8,138 nt of DNA from Candidatus Bipolaricaulota bacterium (lineage in GTDB: Bacteria; Bipolaricaulota; Bipolaricaulia; UBA7950; UBA9294): NCBI GenBank assembly GCA_030612175.1, contig JAUWOJ010000047.1, positions 1-8,138 on the forward strand, given 5' to 3'. A program made the position numbers and the translations under genes. Under the pieces are notes generated by a model. The model was not told the DNA's origin, ran no database searches, and worked only from the letters and a program-made list of their open reading frames with translations. Positions 1 through 6,697 of the stretch are shown one piece after another (the stretch's first letter is position 1; every line of letters begins with the position of its first letter).

Positions 1-350
1 AAGTATGCTGCCACCTCGGCAATGATTTCTCGTAGAGGCTCTTTCTCGCCATCGTCCCGTCGTCGCAAGGAAACGCCAGCTTCTGCCGCCAATCGCTCAA
101 GTGCCTCAGGGAATGATATCCGCTCGATCTTCATCAGGAAAGAGAACAAATCTCCTCCCTCGCCACACCCAAAACAGTGCCATAATCCCTTTTGCGGGTT
201 AACCACCAATGATGGAGTATCATCCGAGTGAAAAGGACAACGTCCTTTATAGCTTGCCCCTGTCTTTGTGAGAGAAACGTAACGAGAGATCACGCCTACC
301 ATATCAACTCGTTCCTTGACCATCTGAACATCAAGTCGGTCTTTGCTCAT
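1..350 (-). CDS. dnaG: DNA primase DnaG, N-terminal part (runs off left edge)
   Basis: DnaG makes the RNA primers for replication, working with the replicative helicase. The visible 116 residues contain the CHC2 zinc-binding domain: C38-P-F-H41, then C59-F-G-C62 after 17 residues, followed by GGDLFSF. This is the standard primase zinc ribbon that helps recognise template DNA. The stretch around ERVDMVGVISRYVSL (13-27) matches the usual primase N-terminus. The catalytic TOPRIM domain lies outside the window. The ATG at 350-348 overlaps the TGA stop of the metallo-hydrolase upstream (ATGA). No Shine-Dalgarno precedes it, so translation is probably coupled to that gene. It is the last visible gene of the pdxS-led run. 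Family assignment is secure; only the length is unknown. Confidence 0.96.
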   Translation of the reverse strand, partial: MSKDRLDVQMVKERVDMVGVISRYVSLTKTGASYKGRCPFHSDDTPSLVVNPQKGLWHCFGCGEGGDLFSFLMKIERISFPEALERLAAEAGVSLRRRDDGEKEPLREIIAEVAAY

Positions 351-925
351 GACGGCACTAGGTTACGAAGAAACGGGTTCGTCCTTCTTTCCCTATCAAG
401 CGTTGTTGTCTCACCATGTCCGGGATAAATCCGATAGTCACCATCAAGCGCAACAATCCGTTTAAGGGACTGTATCATCTTAGGCATTGACCCGCTGGGC
501 AAATCGGTTCTACCGATAGATCCGGCAAATAGAAGATCTCCTGAAAAAAGGACGCCATCTCCCAGCAAAGCTATGCTGCCAGGAGAATGTCCAGGAACAT
601 GCAATACGCTCAATGCACCAGCGATCTTGTCTCCTTCCTTCAGATAACGGTCGATTGCTGCATGCCCGGGATAAGAACGGTCAACAAGAGGAAGATCGTC
701 CCGATGCAGAAAGATCCTTGCTCCTTGCTTCTTCAACGCCCAATTACCACCCACATGATCGAAATGACCATGTGTATTTACAACTAGATCAACCCTTCGG
801 TCGCCAATAAACGAAAAAAGCTTGGCGTTTGGCTCAGCCGGATCCACCAGTACAATAACTCCCAAAATGTCTATGAGATAACAGTTCGTCGCAAGCTGTC
901 CTAGGCAAACCGATTCAATTCGCAT
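347..925 (-). CDS. MBL-fold metallo-hydrolase (glyoxalase II-like)
   Basis: A 192-residue metallo-beta-lactamase-fold hydrolase, close in size to the short glyoxalase II-like family (YcbL/GloB-like). All metal ligands of a binuclear site are visible: H52-x-H54-x-D56-H57 in THGHFDHVGG, H113 in HVPGHSPGS, D130 in FSGDLLF and H170 in YPGHGE. The protein lacks a signal peptide and should be cytoplasmic. Members hydrolyse thioesters such as S-lactoylglutathione or related small-molecule esters; the true substrate cannot be told from sequence. The ATG at 925 has a good ribosome site (GAGGGG, about 7 nt upstream) in the 17-nt gap after comF. Its TGA overlaps the dnaG start, coupling the two. Nothing suggests it is broken. 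Confidence 0.93.
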   Translation of the reverse strand: MRIESVCLGQLATNCYLIDILGVIVLVDPAEPNAKLFSFIGDRRVDLVVNTHGHFDHVGGNWALKKQGARIFLHRDDLPLVDRSYPGHAAIDRYLKEGDKIAGALSVLHVPGHSPGSIALLGDGVLFSGDLLFAGSIGRTDLPSGSMPKMIQSLKRIVALDGDYRIYPGHGETTTLDRERRTNPFLRNLVPS

Positions 926-942
926 TGCCTACCCCTCGTGCC

Positions 943-1698
943 TTAAGCCCGCGCTACCGTGAGAACAAAGATCGCCTTGTATCCGCCTGTTCTCAAGGTA
1001 CGTGAACATTCCTCCACTGTTGAACCAGTCGTGTATATATCATCAATCAAAAGGACTCTTTCTTTCCCAGATTTTACCACGGCGAAAGCTCCGTGCAAGT
1101 TTGCCTTTCGTTTATTGGCAGAGAGAGTCGTTTGCGCTGTGGTGTCTCTGTTCTTCAATAATACTCCGCAAACAGGGATGTTTGCCATGTGTCCCACACT
1201 AAGCGCAAGCAGTCGCGCTTGGTTGAACCCACGCAGCCGAAGCGCACGTCGACTCATAGGCACATATGTAATCAGGTCAATCGCCCGGAACGGTTGTTCA
1301 GTATTAAGATAGGAAGCCATACGAGTAGAAAGAAAACGGGTGATTGCCCGTTCACGCCCAAACTTAAGCGCCCGCACAAGTTCTCCCCACCCACTGTTGT
1401 AGGGACCAAGTGAACGCGCAAGATCAAAGCCCCAGCTGCTGGTTCCACAACCTCGACACAAATCCGCGCTTGGATCATCAAGTGACCCCTGGCAACGGTA
1501 GCACCGCGCTCCTTGCAATGAGGGTAGCTCACTCGCGCAATTATCGCACACCACTTGCATTGCATCGGTTGCCTCCCCACATAAAAGACAGTATGGCGGG
1601 AAGAGAAGCGATAGTACGTTATTGGCAGTTTTCTTCAGCCAGCTCCCGTCATAGCAATGTGGCCACTCGCAGGAGCTGGTTCGTGTATCCCCATTCAT
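943..1698 (-). CDS. comF: ComF family protein (zinc ribbon plus phosphoribosyltransferase domain)
   Basis: This 251-residue protein has the ComF/GntX layout. The N-terminal cysteine region has four CxxC pairs (C37/C40, C51/C54, C66/C69, C81/C84), likely binding zinc. A type I phosphoribosyltransferase-like domain follows, with its PRPP loop at 215-227 (VLLIDDIYTTGST). In naturally competent bacteria ComF helps take up single-stranded DNA. It also occurs widely in bacteria not known to be competent, so a DNA-uptake role here is inference. The most upstream start after an in-frame stop is the ATG at 1698, 50 nt inside the 3' end of gapA. No clear Shine-Dalgarno precedes it, and no ATG or GTG start exists before the LLFPPYCLLC motif (31-40). 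The first 20 or so residues are therefore uncertain. Translation is likely coupled to gapA. Confidence 0.92.
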   Translation of the reverse strand: MNGDTRTSSCEWPHCYDGSWLKKTANNVLSLLFPPYCLLCGEATDAMQVVCDNCASELPSLQGARCYRCQGSLDDPSADLCRGCGTSSWGFDLARSLGPYNSGWGELVRALKFGRERAITRFLSTRMASYLNTEQPFRAIDLITYVPMSRRALRLRGFNQARLLALSVGHMANIPVCGVLLKNRDTTAQTTLSANKRKANLHGAFAVVKSGKERVLLIDDIYTTGSTVEECSRTLRTGGYKAIFVLTVARA

Positions 1699-2662
1699 TG
1701 TCGTAAAAGGTCACAACCTTGAGAAGAGTTTTATCAACCACGCGAGTACAGGACAGATCGACAACACTTGCCCGCGGATCACCTATAATGTCACTTGAGA
1801 CAAGAGGATCATCGCTTATTCCAAGAACTCCTACAAGCTTGCCATCGGCATAACGACGGAAAGCATCGTTTACTTCATCGATACTAACCTCTTGATTCAT
1901 CTCGGCAACGAAGTCACTCGCCGCACCTGTGGGGACGGGAACGCGCAATGCTATTCCATCCATCTTTCCAGTCAGCGCGGGGATTACCTTGGTGGTAGCT
2001 GTGGCAGCACCAGTCGTAGTAGGAACGATGTTTATCGCAGCGGCTCTGCCACGAGTGAGCTTGCTCGAAGCTGAATCAACAATGGTCTGACCACTTGTGT
2101 AAGCATGCACAGTGGTCAAGAAAGCGTGCACGATCCCATACTCCTGTTCGAGCACGTACGCAACAGGAGCCAGTGAATTGGTCGTACAGGATGCAGCAGA
2201 AACGATTCTGTGCACTTTAGGATCGTAAATTTCCTCATTTACCCCATAAACAATCTGCGGGATTTTCTCCGCTCCGTCTCCCTTGGGAGGCACGGAGAGA
2301 AGAACCTGTTTCGCCCCTGCAGAAAGGTGCCGCGACGCACCCTTCTTGCCATCATAAGAGAGGAAGATCCCCGTCGCTTCCACGACCAAGTCAATACTTT
2401 TCTCCTTCCATGGGAGCTTGTCGGGCTCACCCTCTGCAAGAAGTGGAATGAACACACCATCAACTTCTATCCCCCCTTCCTTAGGGGTCACGTTCTTGGA
2501 GTAACGTCCGTAGACTGAGTCGTACTTTAAGAAATAGGCCAATGCCTTTGCTTCAAGCCGAGTGTCATTCAGCGCCACGATCTCTATGTCTTTCCCGCCA
2601 AAGGCAAGGCGAAGGAACATCCGCCCAATCCGCCCAAGCCCGTTGATTGCAACCCTCTTCAC
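1649..2662 (-). CDS. gapA: Type I glyceraldehyde-3-phosphate dehydrogenase
   Basis: A cytoplasmic glycolytic enzyme that oxidises glyceraldehyde 3-phosphate to 1,3-bisphosphoglycerate. At 337 residues it is full length. The Rossmann motif NGLGRIGR is at 7-14. N32-D33 at the end of the second strand suggests NAD+ rather than NADP+ use. The catalytic cysteine is C159 in SAASCTTN, with H186 as base in TTVHAYTS, and WGYTN lies near the C-terminus. The start is GTG (2662-2660), overlapping the pdxT stop by 4 nt as GTGA. A perfect AAGGAGG sits 7 nt upstream, inside the end of pdxT, so this start is firm. It follows pdxST, which uses the same triose phosphate, and no pgk or tpiA is adjacent. An erythrose-4-phosphate dehydrogenase role is a less likely alternative. 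Confidence 0.97.
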   Translation of the reverse strand: MKRVAINGLGRIGRMFLRLAFGGKDIEIVALNDTRLEAKALAYFLKYDSVYGRYSKNVTPKEGGIEVDGVFIPLLAEGEPDKLPWKEKSIDLVVEATGIFLSYDGKKGASRHLSAGAKQVLLSVPPKGDGAEKIPQIVYGVNEEIYDPKVHRIVSAASCTTNSLAPVAYVLEQEYGIVHAFLTTVHAYTSGQTIVDSASSKLTRGRAAAINIVPTTTGAATATTKVIPALTGKMDGIALRVPVPTGAASDFVAEMNQEVSIDEVNDAFRRYADGKLVGVLGISDDPLVSSDIIGDPRASVVDLSCTRVVDKTLLKVVTFYDNEWGYTNQLLRVATLL

Positions 2663-3246
2663 AATACAGCCTCCTTCTCCTCATATTCCTTTACCATTCC
2701 TATGAAGTAACGATGAATCCGCATATCGCTGGTTAGCTCCGGGTGAAAGCTTGCTACAAGTACATTCCCTTGACGAGCCATCACCGCCGCACCTTCATGC
2801 TTTGCCAACACCGTCACACCATTCCCTACCCGGGTGATATAGGGAGCACGAATGAAGACCGCTGGAAAGTCATCGGCGACTCCCTTTACGCAAAGCATAG
2901 TCTCAAAGCTGTCAACCTGTCGCCCAGAAGCGTTACGCGCTACGGCAATATCAATTGCCCGGACGTAAGCATCTTCCTGCCCCTCTATTTCGTCTGCCAG
3001 CAGAATCATCCCTGCACAGGTCCCAAATATCGGGAACCCTTTGCTCGCCAGCTCACCCACCTTAGTTAGTAGGCAACCACGAGATAGAAGGGAAATAGCA
3101 GTTGACTCGCCTCCGGGAAGGATGAGTCCTGAAAGCCCTGAAAGCTGTTCAGCTTTCTTCACTCTCCTGCCATCGATCTCTAGCTGAGACAGAATATTAA
3201 GATGCTCTCGCACAGCCCCCTGCACGGCAAGGACTCCGATTCTCAC
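2659..3246 (-). CDS. pdxT: Pyridoxal 5'-phosphate synthase glutaminase subunit PdxT
   Basis: PdxT releases ammonia from glutamine and channels it to PdxS to make pyridoxal 5'-phosphate by the DXP-independent route. The 195 residues show the class I glutaminase triad: nucleophile C77 in GTCAGM, and H168 and E170 in SFHPEL. The oxyanion-hole motif PGGES is at 44-48 and the typical N-terminus IGVLAVQGAVREH at 3-15. Length fits the family. The GTG start (3246-3244) directly abuts the TAG stop of pdxS. Only a weak ribosome site (GCAGG) precedes it, so coupling to pdxS translation is likely, as expected for a multi-subunit enzyme. It overlaps gapA by 4 nt. Confidence 0.97.
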   Translation of the reverse strand: MRIGVLAVQGAVREHLNILSQLEIDGRRVKKAEQLSGLSGLILPGGESTAISLLSRGCLLTKVGELASKGFPIFGTCAGMILLADEIEGQEDAYVRAIDIAVARNASGRQVDSFETMLCVKGVADDFPAVFIRAPYITRVGNGVTVLAKHEGAAVMARQGNVLVASFHPELTSDMRIHRYFIGMVKEYEEKEAVL

Positions 3247-4125
3247 CTAGCGGACCTGCATCATCTCGTGTGGAGGAATCTCATCGATGGAAATCCCAAC
3301 CATTGCTTCGCCGAGTCCTTCGGAGACACTAGCAACAATTTTCGGTTCCTTGTAGTGAGTCGTTGCTTCGACAATCGCCCGCGCCCGCTTTTCGGGATCA
3401 CCGGACTTGAACACACCACTACCAACAAAGATTCCATCACAACCAAGTTGCATCATCATCGCTGCATCGGAAGGAGTAGCTATCCCGCCAGCAGCGAAAT
3501 TCACCACGGGAAGCCTTCCTTTCTCACGGATAGCAAGCAGGACTTGGTAAGGGGCTCCCATTTCCTTGGCTATGCTCATTAGTTCTCCTGTAGAAGCACT
3601 TAACACCATCCGTATCTGTTTATTCATCAGACGCATGTGCTTTACTGCTTCCACAACGTTACCTGTGCCTGGCTCGCCTTTAGTGCGAATCATTGCTGCC
3701 CCTTCAGCAATCCGCCGGCAGGCCTCTCCCAGATTGCGCGCGCCACAAACAAATGGAACGGTGAATGCCCATTTATCTATGTGGTACTGCGGATCCGCGG
3801 GTGTAAGAACTTCTGATTCATCTATGTAATCCACTTCGAGCGCTTCGAGCACCTGGGCTTCTACAAAGTGCCCAATTCGTACTTTGGCCATCACTGGAAT
3901 GGAAACCGCGGCAAGGATCTCCTTCACTCTTGCTGGATCAGCCATGCGAGCAACGCCACCCTGAGCGCGGATATCAGCCGGAACTCGCTCCAACGACATT
4001 ACGGCAACTGCACCAGCTCGTTCTGCTATTATCGCTTGGTCAGCAGTGGTGACATCCATAATTACGCCACCCTTCAACATTTCCGCAAGACCACTTTTTA
4101 CACGGTACGTGCCTTTTTCTACCAT
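3247..4125 (-). CDS. pdxS: Pyridoxal 5'-phosphate synthase lyase subunit PdxS
   Basis: PdxS builds pyridoxal 5'-phosphate from ribose 5-phosphate, glyceraldehyde 3-phosphate and PdxT-supplied ammonia, normally as a dodecamer with PdxT. The (beta/alpha)8 barrel is complete. With the ATG start at 4125 the protein has 292 residues. D24, K81 and K149 then fall at the numbers known for the active-site Asp and two Lys of the Bacillus enzyme. Phosphate-binding motifs GEPGTG (150-155), FAAGGIATP and FVGSG are intact. A GTG three codons upstream (4134-4132) would give 295 residues. That GTG lies inside the Shine-Dalgarno AGAGGTGA, whose spacing suits the ATG, so I chose the ATG. First gene of the run and head of the probable operon. 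Confidence 0.97.
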   Translation of the reverse strand: MVEKGTYRVKSGLAEMLKGGVIMDVTTADQAIIAERAGAVAVMSLERVPADIRAQGGVARMADPARVKEILAAVSIPVMAKVRIGHFVEAQVLEALEVDYIDESEVLTPADPQYHIDKWAFTVPFVCGARNLGEACRRIAEGAAMIRTKGEPGTGNVVEAVKHMRLMNKQIRMVLSASTGELMSIAKEMGAPYQVLLAIREKGRLPVVNFAAGGIATPSDAAMMMQLGCDGIFVGSGVFKSGDPEKRARAIVEATTHYKEPKIVASVSEGLGEAMVGISIDEIPPHEMMQVR

Positions 4126-4130
4126 TATAC

Positions 4131-4138
4131 TCACCTCT
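4131..4138 (-). promoter_or_regulatory. Ribosome binding site that decides the pdxS start
   Basis: The minus strand reads AGAGGTGA, followed by GTATA and then ATG at 4125. The upstream in-frame GTG is part of this site, which argues against its use as the start codon. Confidence 0.75.
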
Positions 4139-4156
4139 TGGCTACGCTAATCACAA

Positions 4157-4185
4157 AGTATATCCTCTAAGCGAATAGAAAAAAG
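4157..4185 (-). promoter_or_regulatory. Putative pdxS operon promoter
   Basis: On the minus strand a TATACT (4162-4157) matches the -10 consensus at 5 of 6 positions and lies about 32 nt before the pdxS ATG. The hexamer 17 nt upstream, CTTTTT at 4185-4180, is a poor -35, so an activator or another sigma factor may be needed. The start of transcription would be near 4150, leaving a leader of about 25 nt with no room for a riboswitch. Confidence 0.4.
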
Positions 4186-4215
4186 GGTCCTCTCGCGGTT
4201 AAGGCAAGGTAACCC
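4179..4215 (-). terminator. Weak intrinsic terminator candidate after nadK
   Basis: Minus strand: GGGT (4215-4212) can pair with ACCC (4188-4185), with a further CCT/AGG helix inside after a 2-nt bulge. Six T residues follow at once (4184-4179). The stem is short and the loop about 15 nt, so this is a low-strength candidate. If it is leaky, the importer-nadK run would read into pdxS. Confidence 0.3.
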
Positions 4216-4349
4216 AGGGAAAGACTGAAAAGATAGTCGGCAGTCGAGAACAGTGAAACGAATGGGCGAGGAAAAAAGCTTGGCTGGAGTGTGACGGACC
4301 AGAAGAAAGGGCAAAAGACAGCAAGTCTAGCAACACCCTTGTACGTGTC

Positions 4350-5174
4350 TTAACCCTCTCGAGATGATTTGTCTCCCCAGTTGAGCTTTTCCTCTAACAC
4401 CTTGAAAAAAGAAGGACCGTTGTTCATGCGCACAAGCCGAGTGGGCAACTTAGCTCGCTCCACCGTCGCTTCTCCGCCTGGGCAAAGATCAGAGAAGAAA
4501 TCACCATCTACAAACACACTCACTTCCGAACGTGCCTTAATGAGCAAGGCCTCTTCTGGGGGAAAGACAACCGATCGCAATCCCAGCCTATGTGTGGCAA
4601 TCGGTGTCGCCATAAGGCACGCCATCGGCGGAACAATCACCGCCCCGCCGCCGGACAAGCTGTACGCCGTAGAGCCAGTGGCAGTTGATACTACTAGACC
4701 GTCACCAGGGTATGTAGCCACCACGCCATCGCTCGAAAACAGTTCAATCTCGCAGAAACGGATTTGAGCCGGAGCAGTGACAGCAACATCATTTAGCGCA
4801 GTCCCTTTCTTGCTGCCAATGGTAATAGCAAGCCTCATTCTTTCCTCAATCACGAATTCATCGCGCAAGATCCCTTCTAGGGCAGCTGTCAATAATGGTG
4901 CTCTTGTTTGGGTAAGAAATCCAAGGCTTCCCAGGTTTGCTCCCAGGATAGGTATGGCATAATCCGCAAACAGAGCCGCGGCACGCAGCACAGTCCCATC
5001 CCCGCCTAGAGCAACAGCTATTGCTCCCTCTACATCTAAGCGACGCGGTCTCTCTCTTTCCAGCGCAATTGCACTTATCCCTTTTAGAGTGCACCATGCT
5101 TTAAGTACGGCAAGGGTACGTAGAGAGCCCGATTTTTGAGTATTGGCAACAATGTAAATCGTATGAATTTCCAT
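4350..5174 (-). CDS. nadK: NAD kinase
   Basis: NadK phosphorylates NAD+ with ATP (or polyphosphate in some members) to make NADP+, and is the only route to NADP. The 274 residues contain the diagnostic GGDGT motif at 57-61, with D59 catalytic, and the LGSLGFLT stretch at 81-88. They also hold the usual NE-type motif as L127-N-D129 and the DGLVVSTATGSTAYSLSGGG region at 158-177. TPIATHRLGLR (190-200) replaces the more common TPICPHSL, as in other diverged members. The start at 5174 is an ATG. AAGAGGG abuts it directly, too close to be the ribosome site, while an AGGCGGG sits about 10 nt upstream. It follows the permease gene after 42 nt with no terminator, so it is probably cotranscribed with the importer genes. 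Confidence 0.95.
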   Translation of the reverse strand: MEIHTIYIVANTQKSGSLRTLAVLKAWCTLKGISAIALERERPRRLDVEGAIAVALGGDGTVLRAAALFADYAIPILGANLGSLGFLTQTRAPLLTAALEGILRDEFVIEERMRLAITIGSKKGTALNDVAVTAPAQIRFCEIELFSSDGVVATYPGDGLVVSTATGSTAYSLSGGGAVIVPPMACLMATPIATHRLGLRSVVFPPEEALLIKARSEVSVFVDGDFFSDLCPGGEATVERAKLPTRLVRMNNGPSFFKVLEEKLNWGDKSSREG

Positions 5175-5216
5175 CCCTCTTATCCCGCCTAAGAATCTGC
5201 TAGTAGATCAAAGTTA

Positions 5217-5969
5217 TCAACGCTTTACATACTTCCAACGGCAAAGTATCCGTTCCAATATGTCAATTCCCACGTACAACACAAGCCCAAGGAAGGCCAT
5301 TGCCATTATCCCTGCAAATGCCCGGTCACGTCCGAACAGCATATATCGTTTAATAAAACTCCCTAATCCCAGCCCTTGAGCGGTGTTTGTCTCGGCGATA
5401 TATAGAAAAGCTATCCCTACTCCTATGCCCACACGCACACTGGTCAGAATGCTGGGGAGCGTAGCAGGAAAGATCACATGTCGATACACCTGCCAGCGGT
5501 TCGCGCCAGCAGAGAGAACACTCACCAAGTACTCTTCAGTTATGTTCTTGGCTGCTCCACGAGCAGAGACAAGAATCTGAAAAAAAAGCACGATAGCAAC
5601 AATCGCAACTTTAGTGGCGCTCCCCGTGCCAAAAATGAGAAACAAGAACAGTATCAGTGCCACCTGGGGAATTGGATACGTAATATAGATCATTGGCGAA
5701 ACGAACGTATCGACTGAACGCTCATGACCAATAACAAGACCCAAAGGAACTGCGGCAACAAGAGCAATGAGCATCGCCATTACAAGTCGCCAGGCGCTCG
5801 CCAGGAAATGCCGCTGCAACTCCGCCCCATTCTTAACTACCTGTGATAGGGCTTCATAAGGACCAGGAAGAACGGAACTAGAGTTAATCGTGTTTATCGC
5901 AATACTTGCCACTTCCCACAAAAACAGCAAGAAGATAATGCTGCAGATATAAATCAGGACTTGCTTCAT
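5217..5969 (-). CDS. ABC transporter permease, SsuC/TauC/NitT type
   Basis: An inner-membrane permease subunit of 250 residues, the normal size for the nitrate/sulfonate/taurine/pyrimidine importer family. Hydrophobic spans appear near 4-25, 62-81, 95-134 (two segments), 176-193 and 217-237. The cytoplasmic coupling (EAA-type) loop is at about 145-172, EEYLVSVLSAGANRWQ then FPATLP, which docks on the ATPase. The motif LPGP at 34-37 in the first periplasmic part is typical. The ATG at 5969 overlaps the ATPase stop as ATGA. It should work as a homodimer with the ATPase and binding protein encoded just upstream. The family imports substrates as varied as taurine, alkanesulfonates, nitrate and thiamine precursors, and sequence alone does not choose between them. 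Confidence 0.93.
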   Translation of the reverse strand: MKQVLIYICSIIFLLFLWEVASIAINTINSSSVLPGPYEALSQVVKNGAELQRHFLASAWRLVMAMLIALVAAVPLGLVIGHERSVDTFVSPMIYITYPIPQVALILFLFLIFGTGSATKVAIVAIVLFFQILVSARGAAKNITEEYLVSVLSAGANRWQVYRHVIFPATLPSILTSVRVGIGVGIAFLYIAETNTAQGLGLGSFIKRYMLFGRDRAFAGIMAMAFLGLVLYVGIDILERILCRWKYVKR

Positions 5970-6697
5970 CTCTCGAGCTCCTCCCTCAATGCCTTAACTG
6001 TTCTATCAAATGCCTCGCTTTGACGATAATCAAGAGGTCCTACTTCTCGGTTGGACACTCTTCCTTTGATGCGCGCCGGTTTCTCGGTAAGAACGATGAT
6101 CTCTTGTCCGAGGAAGGCCGCTTCTTCAATGTCATGCGTAACAAGGACTAGCGTAAAACCACGGTCCTTCCATAAGGTGAGAAATAAATCCTGAATCTTC
6201 TCACGAGTAAGAGTATCAAGTGACGCAAGTGGCTCATCCATTAGCAAAACCGATGGCGAGATGGAAAGAGCGCGAGCGATACCTACGCGGCGCTTCATTC
6301 CTTCAGATAGTTCGGCGGGAAAACGGGATTTCACGTTTCCCAAACCGAGTTCCTCAAGGATATCCTGAGCATTACGAGCCGGGTAATCCCCAGCCAGAAC
6401 AAGGCTCAAGTTGGCATTGTGCCAAACTGTTTTCCACGGCAGAAGTCCCGCGTTCTGTAAGATCAGGGCTACATCCCGCCGTGGACCAGCTACCTTCTTC
6501 TTGCCTATTTTGACACTCCCTTTGCTGGGAGTAATCAGCCCAGAAAGCGCGAATAGCAGTGTGGTTTTTCCACACCCTGATGGGCCAATAAACGCCAAGC
6601 TTTCACTTTGCCCTAAACGAAAACTAACCCCTTCTACCGCCCGTAGTTTCCGCTTAGAGGAACCGTAGTCAATGGTGAGATCATCAGCTTCTATCAT
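5966..6697 (-). CDS. ABC transporter ATP-binding protein, SsuB/TauB type
   Basis: The ATPase that powers the importer from the cytoplasmic face, 243 residues from the chosen start. Motifs in order: Walker A GPSGCGKT (38-45), Q-loop Q81, signature LSEGM (130-134), Walker B VLLMDEP (150-156), D-loop SLD (159-161) and switch H188. The signature departs from LSGGQ: Gly is replaced by Glu at the third position, and Met at the fifth is common in this family. I chose the ATG at 6697 because it makes the same ATGA overlap seen at neighbouring junctions and gives the usual MIEADDLTIDYG start. An in-frame ATG at 6745 would add 16 residues unlike the family and overlap the upstream gene by 52 nt. Neither start has a clear ribosome site. 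Confidence 0.93.
   Translation of the reverse strand: MIEADDLTIDYGSSKRKLRAVEGVSFRLGQSESLAFIGPSGCGKTTLLFALSGLITPSKGSVKIGKKKVAGPRRDVALILQNAGLLPWKTVWHNANLSLVLAGDYPARNAQDILEELGLGNVKSRFPAELSEGMKRRVGIARALSISPSVLLMDEPLASLDTLTREKIQDLFLTLWKDRGFTLVLVTHDIEEAAFLGQEIIVLTEKPARIKGRVSNREVGPLDYRQSEAFDRTVKALREELER

Noticed and set aside
959..1312. A 117-codon plus-strand open frame opposite comF
   Set aside because: Antisense to the PRPP-loop domain of comF; its sequence has no recognisable domain.
3202..3582. A 126-codon plus-strand open frame across the pdxS/pdxT junction
   Set aside because: Antisense to two intact, recognisable genes, with no promoter or Shine-Dalgarno.
4272..4310. Second terminator candidate downstream of nadK (CTGG/CCAG stem near a T6 run)
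   Set aside because: Only 4 bp of stem around an 11-nt loop, with several bases between stem and T run; too weak to list.
4369..4767. A 132-codon plus-strand open frame opposite nadK
   Set aside because: It is the antisense of a clear NAD kinase, has no family-like motifs and no ribosome site; a shadow of codon bias.
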